A model generated the notes under the pieces. That model saw only the letters and a program-made list of their open reading frames with translations. It was not told the DNA's origin and ran no database searches. From contig NZ_CP147407.1 of the NCBI RefSeq assembly GCF_037201815.1, positions 868,001 to 932,000 on the forward strand: a stretch of DNA of 64,000 bases. The letters run 5' to 3'. Of this stretch, positions 15,668 to 24,642 are shown piece by piece. The translations under genes were made by a program, and so were the position numbers. Numbering within the stretch: position 1 is the stretch's first letter; each line of letters starts with the position of its first letter. The DNA is from Metabacillus sp. FJAT-52054 (GTDB taxonomy: Bacteria > Bacillota > Bacilli > Bacillales > Bacillaceae).

Positions 15668-17014
15668 ATGGATTTGAAAGATGGAGCGAAAGGAAATCCG
15701 CTGGCGCTGCTGCCATTGCTGGTTTTCGTAGCATTGTTTATTTTAGCCGGTGTCATAACTGGAGATTTCTACAAGCTTCCAATGGTTGTAGCCGTTTTAG
15801 TAGCAGTAACTGTGGCACTGTTCATGAATAGAAAAGAAAACCTGACCTCGAAAGTTGAACGATTTGCTAAAGGTGCAGGACATCCTGATATTATGATTAT
15901 GGTATTTATCTACATCCTGGCAGGCGCTTTCTCGGAAGCGGCAAAAGGAATGGGCGCGGTAGAGTCGACAGTTAACTTGGCTTTAACGTATTTTCCTCAA
16001 AGCTTTTTAGTAGTAGGACTTTTCATTATTGCAGCATTTGTATCGATTTCAATGGGTACATCAATGGGAACAATTGCGGCACTTGGACCAATTGCAGCGG
16101 GAATCAGCGGTGAAACCGAAATACCGGTTGCCCTGGCTGTTGCTTCTGTTATTGGAGGAGCTATGTTTGGAGATAATTTATCCTTTATTTCCGATACAAC
16201 AATCGCCGCTGTCCGCACACAGAAGACTGAAATGCTGGACAAATTTAAAACGAACTTTTTCATCGTCCTGCCTGCAGCGATTGTTACGGTTATCGTGCTG
16301 TTTACCATCTCACTTGGAATGGACTCAGCCGTCAATCCGAAGGAATTCAGTTTTGTTAAATTGCTCCCTTACATTGGAGTACTCGTTGCAGCACTCGCCG
16401 GCTTGAATGTAGTCGCCGTGCTTGGAGGCGGAATTGTCTTAACCGGGATTATTGGGCTGGCAGACGGAAGCTTCAATATCCTGACATTCTCTCAAACGAT
16501 GATGAAAGGCATCTCTGGAATGTCCGAGCTTATCATCCTGTCCGTTCTTATTGGCGGTATGGTAGAAATCATCAAACATAATGGAGGAATAGCCTTCCTC
16601 CTGAACGCTATGACAAAAAACATTCGAACAAAAAAAGGCGCAGAGTTTGGAATTGCAGGACTTGTCAGTGCAACTAACTTTTCAACTGCGAATAACACAA
16701 TCTCTATTATTACAGCAGGACCGCTTGCGAAAAATATTGCCGATCAGTACGGCATTGACAAACGAAAATCAGCCAGCATCCTGGATATTTTCTCATGCAG
16801 TGTACAAGGACTTATTCCATATGGAGCGCAAATGCTTGCCGGAGCGCAGCTTGTAAAAGCATCTCCATTAAGCATTCTCCCGTACACATTCTATCCGATG
16901 CTAACCCTTCTATGCGGTATTTTAGCCATAGCATTCGGCTTGCCTAGATTTAAACAGAAAGCTGGAACCCGTAAAACAGAAGGGGCAGAACTGAGCGAAA
17001 ACTATACCAATTAA
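15668..17014 (+). CDS. metT: NhaC-family transporter under SAM-riboswitch control, probable methionine transporter
   Basis: A 448-residue integral membrane protein with about eleven hydrophobic segments. ISMGTSMGTIAALGPIA, GGAMFGDNLSFISDTTIAA and the C-terminal TNFSTANNTISIITAGP mark the NhaC antiporter superfamily. Membership alone would suggest Na+/H+ exchange, but S-box-regulated NhaC members were named MetT and proposed as methionine transporters from comparative genomics; the riboswitch here supports that role. ATG at 15668 follows GAGGTGGAG. It is monocistronic. Confidence 0.82.
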   Translation: MDLKDGAKGNPLALLPLLVFVALFILAGVITGDFYKLPMVVAVLVAVTVALFMNRKENLTSKVERFAKGAGHPDIMIMVFIYILAGAFSEAAKGMGAVESTVNLALTYFPQSFLVVGLFIIAAFVSISMGTSMGTIAALGPIAAGISGETEIPVALAVASVIGGAMFGDNLSFISDTTIAAVRTQKTEMLDKFKTNFFIVLPAAIVTVIVLFTISLGMDSAVNPKEFSFVKLLPYIGVLVAALAGLNVVAVLGGGIVLTGIIGLADGSFNILTFSQTMMKGISGMSELIILSVLIGGMVEIIKHNGGIAFLLNAMTKNIRTKKGAEFGIAGLVSATNFSTANNTISIITAGPLAKNIADQYGIDKRKSASILDIFSCSVQGLIPYGAQMLAGAQLVKASPLSILPYTFYPMLTLLCGILAIAFGLPRFKQKAGTRKTEGAELSENYTN

Positions 17015-17020
17015 TATGTG

Positions 17021-17053
17021 AAGCGGTACCCTTTTTGGGGTATCGCTTTTTTA
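17021..17053 (+). terminator. Terminator after metT
   Basis: AGCGGTACCC pairs with GGGGTATCGCT around a T-rich loop, then six T. Confidence 0.85.
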
Positions 17054-17110
17054 AATGGGTGAACGCTGTGAGCAGCTAAGGATTTTACGACTGGCCAACT
17101 ATGTGGGGGG

Positions 17111-17875
17111 GAACGGCTAAATTCGGTTGCCGATCGGCTAAATAAGCGGGGGGAACGGCTAAATTGCAAGCTGGAACGGCTAAATAGTGTGGGCAAATGG
17201 ACAGAAAAAGAGGAATGGCTAAATTCGGTTGCCGATCGGCTAAATAAGCGGGGGGAACGGCTAAATTGAAGAATGGAACGGCTAAATAGTGTGGGCAAAT
17301 GGACAGGAAAAGAGGAACGGCTAAATTCGGTTGCCGATTGGCTAAATAAGCGGGGGGAACGGCTAAATTGAAGAATGGAACGGCTAAATAGTGTGGGCAA
17401 ATGGACAGAAAAAAAGGAACGGCTAAATTCGGTTGCCGATTGGCTAAATAAGCGGGGGGAACGGCTAAATTGCAAGCTGGAACGGCCGAATAGTGTGGGC
17501 GAATGGACAGAAAAAAGAGGAATGGCTAAATTGGGTTGCCGATTGGCTAAATAAGCGGGGGGAACGGCTAAATTGAAGAATGGAACGGCTAAATAGTGTG
17601 GGCAAATGGACAGAAAAAGAGGAACGGCTAAATTCAGTGGCCGATCGGCTAAATAAGCGGGGGGAACGGCTAAATTGCAAGCTGGAACGGCCGAATAGTG
17701 TGGACGAATGGACAGAAAAAAGAGGAATGGCTAAATTGGGTTGCCGGAACGGCTAAATAAGCGGGGGGAACGGCTAAATTGCAAGCTGGAACGGCCGAAT
17801 AGTGTGGGCGAATGGACAGAAAAAAGAGGAATGGCTATATTCGATTGACGGACCGGCTAAATAAGCGGGGGAATC
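17111..17875. repeat. Tandem array A: about 7.5 copies of a 102-104-bp unit built from 21-mers
   Basis: The word GGCTAAATTC or a close variant recurs at 17115, 17217, 17319, 17421, 17524, 17626, 17729 and 17833, i.e. every 102-104 bp. Within a unit the subunits are GGCTAAAT plus 13 bases (21 bp) four times and one 18-bp subunit beginning GGACAGAAAAAG. Copies differ at a few positions and by one-base insertions that break any long reading frame. The region is intergenic, between the metT terminator and array B. Confidence 0.9.
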
Positions 17876-17877
17876 AT

Positions 17878-18335
17878 GAAACAACCGACTGATATAGAGT
17901 GGGAAGCGGCTGGAAAAAGGTCCCGATCGGCTGGTAAAAAAATTCTGGCTGGAAACTAAGTGAAACCGGCTGGAATTTAGAGAGAACCGGCTGATATAGA
18001 GTGGGAAGCGGCTGGGAAAAGGTAAAGACCGGCTGGTAAAAAAATTTTGGCCGGAAACTAAGTGAAACCGGCTGGAATTTAGAGAGAACCGACTGATATA
18101 GAGTGGGAAGCGGCTGGAAAAAGGTCCCGATCGGCTGGTAAAAAAATTCTGGCTGGAAACTCAGTGAAACCGGCTGGAATCTATAGAGAACCCGCTGATA
18201 TAGAGTGGGAAGCGGCTGGAAAAAGGTCCCGATCGGCTGGTAAAAAATTTTTGGCTGGAATCATGAAAGAACCCGCTGATATAGAGTGAGAACCGGCTGA
18301 TATAGAGTAAGAATTGGCTGAAGCCCGGACTCCCT
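17878..18335. repeat. Tandem array B: about four copies of a different 102-bp unit, core GGCTG
   Basis: CCGACTGATATAGAG or CCGGCTGATATAGAG recurs at 17884, 17987, 18089 and about 18191. The unit again has five subunits of about 21 bp, each opening with (C)GGCTG(G/A), one of them 18 bp. Degenerate partial copies run on to about 18335. It abuts array A directly and shares its architecture but not its sequence. Confidence 0.88.
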
Positions 18336-18672
18336 GATGGGAAGAAATCCCACTAGATTCCATTGTTTCTGCTAAATTCGACAATTTTCGCAAACCTCTT
18401 ATAGGTTATCATTACAATCCTTGATATACCGCGATTCTCCCTTTTTCAACAATTAATGACAAAAACACCATTTTGTAAACATCTTTGTTAGTAGATGACT
18501 ATTTGCTTATACGGGACAGCAGGGAGATAACGCTTACAATCTGAAAGTCTCTATCTTAAGACCTTGAATCGAAAACGAGACCAAAGAAGCCTTTTGATAG
18601 AACGCCACCATTTCGGCAGCTTTTCAGCTTAAAATGATGAAGGAGTCTTTTTTTAATAAAGGAGTGATCGTT
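18336..18672. other. Upstream region of the acyltransferase gene
   Basis: About 340 bases without a supported gene. AGATAACGCTTACA at 18525-18538 matches the CcpA cre consensus at 12 of 14 positions. I see no confident promoter, and nothing else between it and the ribosome site AAAGGAGTG at 18658. Confidence 0.4.
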
Positions 18673-19788
18673 ATGGCAAAAGAGGCCAGTCAGAAGAGCG
18701 GTAAATCTTATTTGTTTGAAATTCATTTCCTGCGGGCCTTTGCTTGTTTAGCTGTTGTGGCGGTACACGTTTCCGCAACGAATTCTGGTATGAATAATGA
18801 TACGTATGATTGGTTTTCGTATTTCCTAAACCAGATCGGCCGATTCGGCACACCGATTTTTGCGGTCATCAGCGGTTTCCTGCTGTTTTTACAAGTACGG
18901 AATAAAGGATTTCAGTTTGGGAAGTTTATGAAATCACGTTTTTCAAAGGTTATTATTCCTTTTATTTTATGGAGTGTTGCATATCGTTATATGATGTACG
19001 TTTATAACGGCCAGGGATTTGGCGATCCGATAGAGGAAATCGGGGGCTTTATACAAGGAAATGCGTTTTATCATTTGTATTTTATTTCAATCGTAGTGCA
19101 ATTTTATCTTGTTTTTCCACTTCTTCAAAAGCTGTTTAGAACGCAGACGACGATTCTTATTTTCTTGTTTATTTCCTTCTTAATTAGTTACAACCTATAC
19201 GGAATTAAACCTCCGTTTGAGGGTCCGATTGGAGAATTCATTGCAAGCAAGTCGTTTATGCCAATCTGGATTTTCTATTTTGCATTCGGTGCATTCCTTG
19301 CCTATTACTGGGAGGGTATCCGCAATTACGCGCTGAAGCGTCCGATTCAGATGCTGATTCTCGCTCTAGCCGTTTCAACTGGAGCGGTGATCGAGTACAA
19401 GATGAAGGGGTATGTATCAAACCGCAGGATCTCAAACCTTGCAAATATTCCGCTTCTAAGTATCGCGACTATTGGGATTTATCCGCTTCTCTCTAAGTTT
19501 TCAATCATAAAACAGCCGCTTGTGCTCATTGGCAAGTACTCGATGGGGATTTACCTGATTCACCCTATGGTGCTTTATTTAATGGCGAGGCATCTTCCGG
19601 AACCATATTGGAATGTTCAATATGTGGGCTTAATGTACATTGCCGTTATGATTATCTGTGTTGCTGCAATCAGACTGATAACATTTGTTCCGCTTACAAC
19701 GTTCCTATTGCCTGTGCCGAAAATCAAGAAAACAAGCCGGGAAACTCCTATCAATCCTGCAGATGCCAGTACAAGACAATCTGCTTAA
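18673..19788 (+). CDS. Acyltransferase 3 family membrane protein
   Basis: A 371-residue protein with about ten hydrophobic segments. EIHFLRAFACLAVVAVHVSA near the N-terminus has the catalytic-type R and H of acyltransferase-3 enzymes, and AVISGFLLFLQ follows as in that family. Such proteins O-acetylate exported polysaccharides, peptidoglycan or small molecules (B. subtilis YfiQ and YkrP are the same type). The C-terminal tail after the last helix is short, basic and polar. ATG at 18673 follows AAAGGAGTGATCGTT. Its neighbours are repeats and a divergent ger operon, so context gives no substrate. Confidence 0.85.
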   Translation: MAKEASQKSGKSYLFEIHFLRAFACLAVVAVHVSATNSGMNNDTYDWFSYFLNQIGRFGTPIFAVISGFLLFLQVRNKGFQFGKFMKSRFSKVIIPFILWSVAYRYMMYVYNGQGFGDPIEEIGGFIQGNAFYHLYFISIVVQFYLVFPLLQKLFRTQTTILIFLFISFLISYNLYGIKPPFEGPIGEFIASKSFMPIWIFYFAFGAFLAYYWEGIRNYALKRPIQMLILALAVSTGAVIEYKMKGYVSNRRISNLANIPLLSIATIGIYPLLSKFSIIKQPLVLIGKYSMGIYLIHPMVLYLMARHLPEPYWNVQYVGLMYIAVMIICVAAIRLITFVPLTTFLLPVPKIKKTSRETPINPADASTRQSA

Positions 19789-19797
19789 TCACGAAAG

Positions 19798-19829
19798 AAG
19801 AGCTCAGTGGAATTCACTGGGCTCTTTTT
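19798..19829 (+). terminator. Terminator after the acyltransferase
   Basis: AAGAGCTCAGTG pairs with CACTGGGCTCTT, then T residues. It may also stop the ger operon from the other side. Confidence 0.85.
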
Positions 19830-19841
19830 AATTTTAAAAAA

Positions 19842-20144
19842 TTAATTTCTCGTATCCATAGTGAAAAATCTCTTTTTAACCCAAAATGGCAATTTCGCAA
19901 GCCTTAGAAAAATCGAAAAAGCAATCCATAGCATACGGTATAAAAAAGGACCGAGCGTAAAACTTATATTCACAATCGTCTCACCATTTCTTCCTCCGGA
20001 AACCCTGCATAATTTGCCCATACTCAAAATCATGACCATGAAGATTCCGAACGGCATAAACCGCAGCAGCAGTCTTTTCTTATTCACTAGTAAAAGGGTG
20101 GAAAGAAATAAAATAGTCATCAGTCTCTCATTGTACTGGTTCAC
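19842..20144 (-). CDS. Small membrane protein, last gene of the ger operon (unrecognised family)
   Basis: A 100-residue protein starting with GTG that overlaps the stop codon of the previous gene (GTGA) behind AAAGGAGGG, so it is translationally coupled and probably real. It has two or three hydrophobic stretches (about residues 9-20, 29-44 and 66-85) and a basic C-terminus. I do not recognise the family. It could be an accessory subunit of the germinant receptor or the remnant of a longer membrane protein. Confidence 0.6.
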   Translation of the reverse strand: MNQYNERLMTILFLSTLLLVNKKRLLLRFMPFGIFMVMILSMGKLCRVSGGRNGETIVNISFTLGPFLYRMLWIAFSIFLRLAKLPFWVKKRFFTMDTRN

Positions 20145-20434
20145 GGATTTTTCCCTCCTTTAGCCGCTGTCTTCTGCTTCTTTTTTCCATTCTTAATGCT
20201 GGTGATATATAGATAGATCACAATCATAAGTGCAAATATCAGCAGGGAAAAAAGGTCATTCATGGAAGAAGTCTTAAGCTCGTAGCTGAACGTTTTGATC
20301 ACCATGCTCCATGAATAGCCTTGATAAAAATCGATAAGGACAATGGAAATCATCAGAAGAAGGACCATGAATAAAGCAAAGAGGACGGTTTTGATCTCTG
20401 TCATGATTTTTTTAAGCTTCTTTAGGAACTTCAT
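20141..20434 (-). CDS. Small two-helix membrane protein in the ger operon (D-subunit-like)
   Basis: A 97-residue protein with two membrane helices (about residues 17-37 and 60-80), a basic N-terminus and a Lys-rich tail. Its start lies 23 bp inside the end of the gerB-type gene, behind AGAAGAAGGGTG. Small two-helix 'D' proteins are encoded beside many gerA-type operons and modulate germinant-receptor function; position, size and topology fit that class. I did not recognise a diagnostic motif. Confidence 0.65.
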   Translation of the reverse strand: MKFLKKLKKIMTEIKTVLFALFMVLLLMISIVLIDFYQGYSWSMVIKTFSYELKTSSMNDLFSLLIFALMIVIYLYITSIKNGKKKQKTAAKGGKNP

Positions 20435-21536
20435 TTGCCGCACCCTTCTTCTGAGTTCTTTTTTTCTTAAGCCAAAGTATGGCTAAAATGATGGCTGGAC
20501 ATACAATTTGAAAGGGGACATGAAGAAAATAAGGAACGAATATGAGCCCTTCCTGAAAGTGCTCATATTGAGTATTGGCAATAAACAGGGATGAGGCAAT
20601 CATGGCCACGCCATAGATTAGCACGGGAGGTATGGGATTTTTGGTTCCTGTGATTTCCATGGTGCCTCTGAGTGCTGCATAGAAAAACATGAACACCTTT
20701 GTAAATCCCACAATAATCATAAGAATGACCACAATTGAATCAAGACGCTGAATAAAATCTGATATATTGATCAGGGAGACGGTAGCTAGAATCGGAAATA
20801 CGAAGCTTTTTGTCATTTCTGCTCCAAGAATGGAAACATGGAGCAGTGCAGTGGTGCTCAATATCAAGGTGGCAAAAAAGATGGAAGAAAGGGTTACTTT
20901 GATAAGCTTGGCACTTTCCTGGACGAGCGGAAAGAACATCGTGAAAACGACCATCTCTCCAAATGGAAAAGTCATGATCGTAGGGAAAATGGTTTTCAAG
21001 ATCGGCATTGGACCATTTTCCGCAATCGGCAAAATTTCATGAATGTCCACAATGCCTGAGATGATTTCAAATCCTACCACAATAAAAAAGGGGATTGTGA
21101 TTCCAAAAAATAATGGTTTTGAGACACCGGCAAATACATGAAATCTTTTAATGGCTAAATACATCACAGCAAGCATCATAAAACTGCTGATTACGATTAA
21201 AAAGGTTTCATCATAAGCGGTGATGATCAGCAATTCACCAAAGTCTCTGAGGACACGTGCACAGATGTATAAAAAGTACAGAATGTAAAGAGAGGAGGCG
21301 ATCGTTCCGGCTTTCTTTCCCAGGAGCATGATGAGAATTCCAACCATCGTTTTTTTACCTGAAAGCTTAGACAGCCCTATATACATTAAAAACAGCGGAA
21401 TACTTGCTGCGTAGCCAAGCAATACCGCAAGCCATGCGTCCTTCATCGCCTGCTTTGCAGGATCCAAAAGAATTGCACTGCCGATTTCAAATATGAATAT
21501 TAAATAAAACATTTCCTTGGCAGTCACTTTGCTCAT
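20412..21536 (-). CDS. Spore germination protein, GerAB/GerKB-type permease subunit
   Basis: A 374-residue protein with about ten membrane segments, of the spore-germination GerB family, structurally related to APC amino-acid transporters. MSKVTAKEMFYLIFIFEIGSAIL, the DAWLAVLLGY loop and the central FFPLVQES are typical. In the inner spore membrane it forms the likely germinant-binding channel of a receptor with the A and C subunits encoded upstream. It starts 13 bases after the C-subunit gene, behind AAAGAGGGATC. Length is normal. Confidence 0.9.
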   Translation of the reverse strand: MSKVTAKEMFYLIFIFEIGSAILLDPAKQAMKDAWLAVLLGYAASIPLFLMYIGLSKLSGKKTMVGILIMLLGKKAGTIASSLYILYFLYICARVLRDFGELLIITAYDETFLIVISSFMMLAVMYLAIKRFHVFAGVSKPLFFGITIPFFIVVGFEIISGIVDIHEILPIAENGPMPILKTIFPTIMTFPFGEMVVFTMFFPLVQESAKLIKVTLSSIFFATLILSTTALLHVSILGAEMTKSFVFPILATVSLINISDFIQRLDSIVVILMIIVGFTKVFMFFYAALRGTMEITGTKNPIPPVLIYGVAMIASSLFIANTQYEHFQEGLIFVPYFLHVPFQIVCPAIILAILWLKKKRTQKKGAANEVPKEA

Positions 21537-21548
21537 ACTGATCCCTCT

Positions 21549-22724
21549 TTACATATGGCTTTCAACCACGCCGCCTCTCAGCAGTTCAGTAGAAACATCT
21601 ACGCTGATTTCAGCTTCCTGAAAGAACTGATCCCAGTGATCCTCTATTTCTTTCCATTTCTTTTTATCCTGGGATGCCAGTGTTTGTCCGAATCCAAAAA
21701 TATCTGAGTGATGATTCTGTGCAATTTGTATCGTTCGCTCTATTTCCGTTTTGAGCTTGCTTGTCATTCTTCTTTCCAAATCCCGTATCATCTCTTCTGT
21801 AAGCTTTTCTTTTTTCATGCAGCCGAGGGAGTACAATTCACTCCTCGTATGAACCCGTATGCGGATTTTAGCTTTCCCATCTTTGACTGAGACATCCGTA
21901 TAGGATTTTGAAAAAGGCAATTCGTATGAGATGTGCTCATGGTCACAGGGCGCGTTAACAAATGTCCGCCGGATTTGATTTTGAAGGATCAGCATCGCCT
22001 TCGTTTCCTCTGGCCCTATCCAGTAAAGCAGCTTGGAATCCTTACCGAAAATAGCGGTATACCCGACAGCGGTCGAAAAAGGCTCACTCTGTTCGAGGTT
22101 TTCCTGTTTAGTAAATACCTTTGGATCGCCATGATTAAATATTCCAGGCATAACGGCATAGGTTCCTTTACGGTCATTCGCTTTTGCCCAATCGACGATG
22201 TTGACTTTTGTAACGGTTCCGTAATTCTCCATATTGTTCTCGAGCTTTCCGATAGCGGATAAGGCTGGAACCTTCGTTAAAGGAGGAAGGGCAGACAGCA
22301 CCTCCAGTGCTGTCTGATCCTTTGCTGTCAGAAGCAAAAGGCTGCTTCTAATTTCAGAACCGCGTTCCAAATGTTCGATAATTTCGTTGATTCCTCTTTT
22401 AGCCATGCTCTCACCAATAACCACCACAGATAGATGGCTGTAAAAAGTCCTCCTCGAAATTTTAGAGACGGCTGCCTGAAAAGCTTCGTTAATGGAAGGG
22501 CCATCACCAACCATGTTAATAACCGGTACCGCTTTTCCGCCAGGTGACATTCCGGCACCGGTTGATATTTCGCTCGGATCTACAAGCTGGAGAGTGACCT
22601 GATATCCATCACCTGCTTCATCCATTCCAATCCCGATGACAATCGACATATCATTCAGCTCCTGCTGGGTTCCGCATGATGAAAGGATTGGGAGGATGCA
22701 GAGCATGACGATCCATTTCTTCAC
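21549..22724 (-). CDS. Spore germination lipoprotein, GerAC family
   Basis: A 391-residue lipoprotein with signal peptide and lipobox LSSC (Cys17), followed by SIVIGIGMDEAGDGYQVTLQLVDP and the C-terminal three-domain GerAC fold. It is the C subunit of a gerA-type germinant receptor, anchored on the outer face of the inner spore membrane. Its ATG overlaps the stop codon of the A-subunit gene (ATGA). Gene order here is A-C-B rather than the A-B-C of B. subtilis gerA. Confidence 0.92.
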   Translation of the reverse strand: MKKWIVMLCILPILSSCGTQQELNDMSIVIGIGMDEAGDGYQVTLQLVDPSEISTGAGMSPGGKAVPVINMVGDGPSINEAFQAAVSKISRRTFYSHLSVVVIGESMAKRGINEIIEHLERGSEIRSSLLLLTAKDQTALEVLSALPPLTKVPALSAIGKLENNMENYGTVTKVNIVDWAKANDRKGTYAVMPGIFNHGDPKVFTKQENLEQSEPFSTAVGYTAIFGKDSKLLYWIGPEETKAMLILQNQIRRTFVNAPCDHEHISYELPFSKSYTDVSVKDGKAKIRIRVHTRSELYSLGCMKKEKLTEEMIRDLERRMTSKLKTEIERTIQIAQNHHSDIFGFGQTLASQDKKKWKEIEDHWDQFFQEAEISVDVSTELLRGGVVESHM

Positions 22725-24112
22725 GAATTGCCGCCTCCTTTTTCAGCCTGTGTCCCTTTCGACATGTAGGGAGTTCCTAGAGTCGTAAGGTGATAAAGGT
22801 GTCCCATGAACATAATGGTGGCAAGCATCAATCCATAATAGCCCAGGAAATAGGTAACAAACATTAAAATGAAGCGGACCATCCTGGCAGTAATGGCTAA
22901 ACTGTAATTCGGCAGGGTGAAGCTTGAGATGGCCGTGATGGAAACGACAATTACTACGGCTGTTGAAACAAGTCCTGCCTGTACGGTTGTTTGGCCGATA
23001 ACAAGTGCTCCCACAATGGAAACGGCTTGACCGATTGCTCTGGGAAGTCTGACCCCGGCTTCCCTTAATATCTCAAAGGTTACCTCCATGATGAGTACCT
23101 CAATGAGTGCAGGAAAGGGTACACCCTCCCGCTGAGAATAAAGACTGATAAGCAAAGATGTAGGGATCAGTGCCTGGTGATGAGTAATCATTCCAATATA
23201 AATAGATGGAGCAAAAACGGATAGGAAAAAAGCTGCATATCTCAGAAATAAAATAAGCTTGCCTGCCATTTTGGATTGATATTGGTCCTCGGGAGAGTAA
23301 AAGTAGTGCTTAAAGCTTGTGGGGCATAGCAATACAAAAGGCGTGCCATCCACGAGCAGCGCTATTCTTCCGGCAATCAGACTGCTTACAACCTCATCTG
23401 GTCTTTCCGTATTGTTCATAGTGGGAAACAGCGTAACTTGATGATCTTGCAAAATCCTCTCGATGTAACCGGATTCCAAAACGATTTTTGATTCATTGCT
23501 TGTTAATCGCTCTTTTACCAATCTTAGAGTCTCTGGACTTACTTTGCCTTCGATGTACATAAGGTTCACTTTTGTACTCGAAACCTCGCCGATTACATAT
23601 TCCTCCAGCTTAAGATCCGGTGTCTTCAGCCTTCTGCGGATAAGGGCGGTATTTGTCCTGAGGGTCTCATTAAAACTTTCTTTTGGCCCCCTGATGACCA
23701 TTTGTGAGGATGGCTCCTCCACCGCTCTGCGTGCTCCCCCGGTGGTTTCGAGGTCAATAAATCCTGAATATCCTTCAATCAGCAGAACCGTATGTCCCTC
23801 CAGAATCGCTTGGACGGCTTCCTTGCAAGTGGAACCTGCTGATAGATCACTCGCCAATACCCTTTGGGTCAGTTTTTTGAGGAAATCTTTTTTTAAAGGA
23901 AGCTCATTTGCGTAGAGTAAAGGATGAAGCACTTTTTCAGTAACCTTTGTGTCATCAGAAATCCCTTTCAGCCGAATAAGACAGCCCTCAACAGCAGGCT
24001 GGGAAGGAAGCAAAAGGGAATGAAAGGATAAATCCTGCATCGTGTGCAGCGCGTTGGTAATCGCCTGTTTGTTTTGCTTTAAGCTTCCCGCCAAGCTGTC
24101 CTGCAGATTCAT
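22721..24112 (-). CDS. Spore germination protein, GerAA family
   Basis: A 463-residue A subunit: an N-terminal soluble domain (EGHTVLLIEGYSGFIDLETTGG, then RRAVEEPSSQMVIRGPKESF, a family hallmark), followed by four to six membrane helices and a short Gly-rich tail. It starts the germinant-receptor operon behind AAGGAGGATCTGG. Such operons are transcribed by sigma-G in the forespore; I found no convincing sigma-G promoter in the 500 bases upstream. Which germinant is sensed cannot be read from sequence. Confidence 0.92.
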   Translation of the reverse strand: MNLQDSLAGSLKQNKQAITNALHTMQDLSFHSLLLPSQPAVEGCLIRLKGISDDTKVTEKVLHPLLYANELPLKKDFLKKLTQRVLASDLSAGSTCKEAVQAILEGHTVLLIEGYSGFIDLETTGGARRAVEEPSSQMVIRGPKESFNETLRTNTALIRRRLKTPDLKLEEYVIGEVSSTKVNLMYIEGKVSPETLRLVKERLTSNESKIVLESGYIERILQDHQVTLFPTMNNTERPDEVVSSLIAGRIALLVDGTPFVLLCPTSFKHYFYSPEDQYQSKMAGKLILFLRYAAFFLSVFAPSIYIGMITHHQALIPTSLLISLYSQREGVPFPALIEVLIMEVTFEILREAGVRLPRAIGQAVSIVGALVIGQTTVQAGLVSTAVVIVVSITAISSFTLPNYSLAITARMVRFILMFVTYFLGYYGLMLATIMFMGHLYHLTTLGTPYMSKGTQAEKGGGNS

Positions 24113-24642
24113 TCCAGATCCTCCTTATCATTCCTTTTTCTACTGCCTATTGTTTGTTGAATCATTAAATTTATGTAACAAAGCAGGACAAAAACCTTTT
24201 TTGCAGAAGAGTGTGTGTTACCATTTACTTATTAGAATAAAAAAACACTAGGAAAGTCCTTTATTATTTTCACAATCTTAAAAGGGTTTTTAAACCTGTA
24301 TCTAGAAACCATATATTGACCCCTTAAAAACTTCACAGCTTAATTTGCCTTAAGCTGCAAACTCCGAACATCATCTCTCCAATATGAAATATGCCGGCAA
24401 CCTTCATCCAAAGAAGGGATAACTGGTACAATGGCCGCGGCTATTCTTTCCTGGACTTATTAAAATAGTTTTCCTAATATGGTTTTGTCCTAAAAAATAA
24501 TGGGTATTGATGAAGTTGTTCCGCTCTGGAAAATGAGGCGAACATACTATCTGATTTTGATCACGATCGTACCTAAAACAACTCACATATGATAACCTTT
24601 AATAGACGGGCTAATTAATTCAATAAAGGCAGGTGAGGAGAA
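24113..24642. other. Divergent intergenic region between ger operon and B12-binding gene
   Basis: About 530 bases without a supported gene. It contains a perfect eight-base hairpin (CAGCTTAA / TTAAGCTG, 24336-24357) without a T-run and the palindrome ACGATCGT at 24563-24570. No promoter could be assigned with confidence for either gene. Confidence 0.4.

Noticed and set aside
17011..17680. Minus-strand open frames of 154 and 71 codons with FSRS-rich repeats
   Set aside because: They are readings of the 21-bp repeats, have no ribosome sites, run through the metT terminator and are broken by one-base shifts between repeat units. Reported as a repeat and as a finding instead.
17111..18335. CRISPR array
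   Set aside because: The repeats have no unique spacers, subunits are 18-21 bp without spacing, and no cas genes are present.
19861..20163. 100-codon plus-strand frame under the end of the ger operon
   Set aside because: The minus-strand frame has GTGA coupling and an AAAGGAGGG site, whereas this one has no ribosome site.
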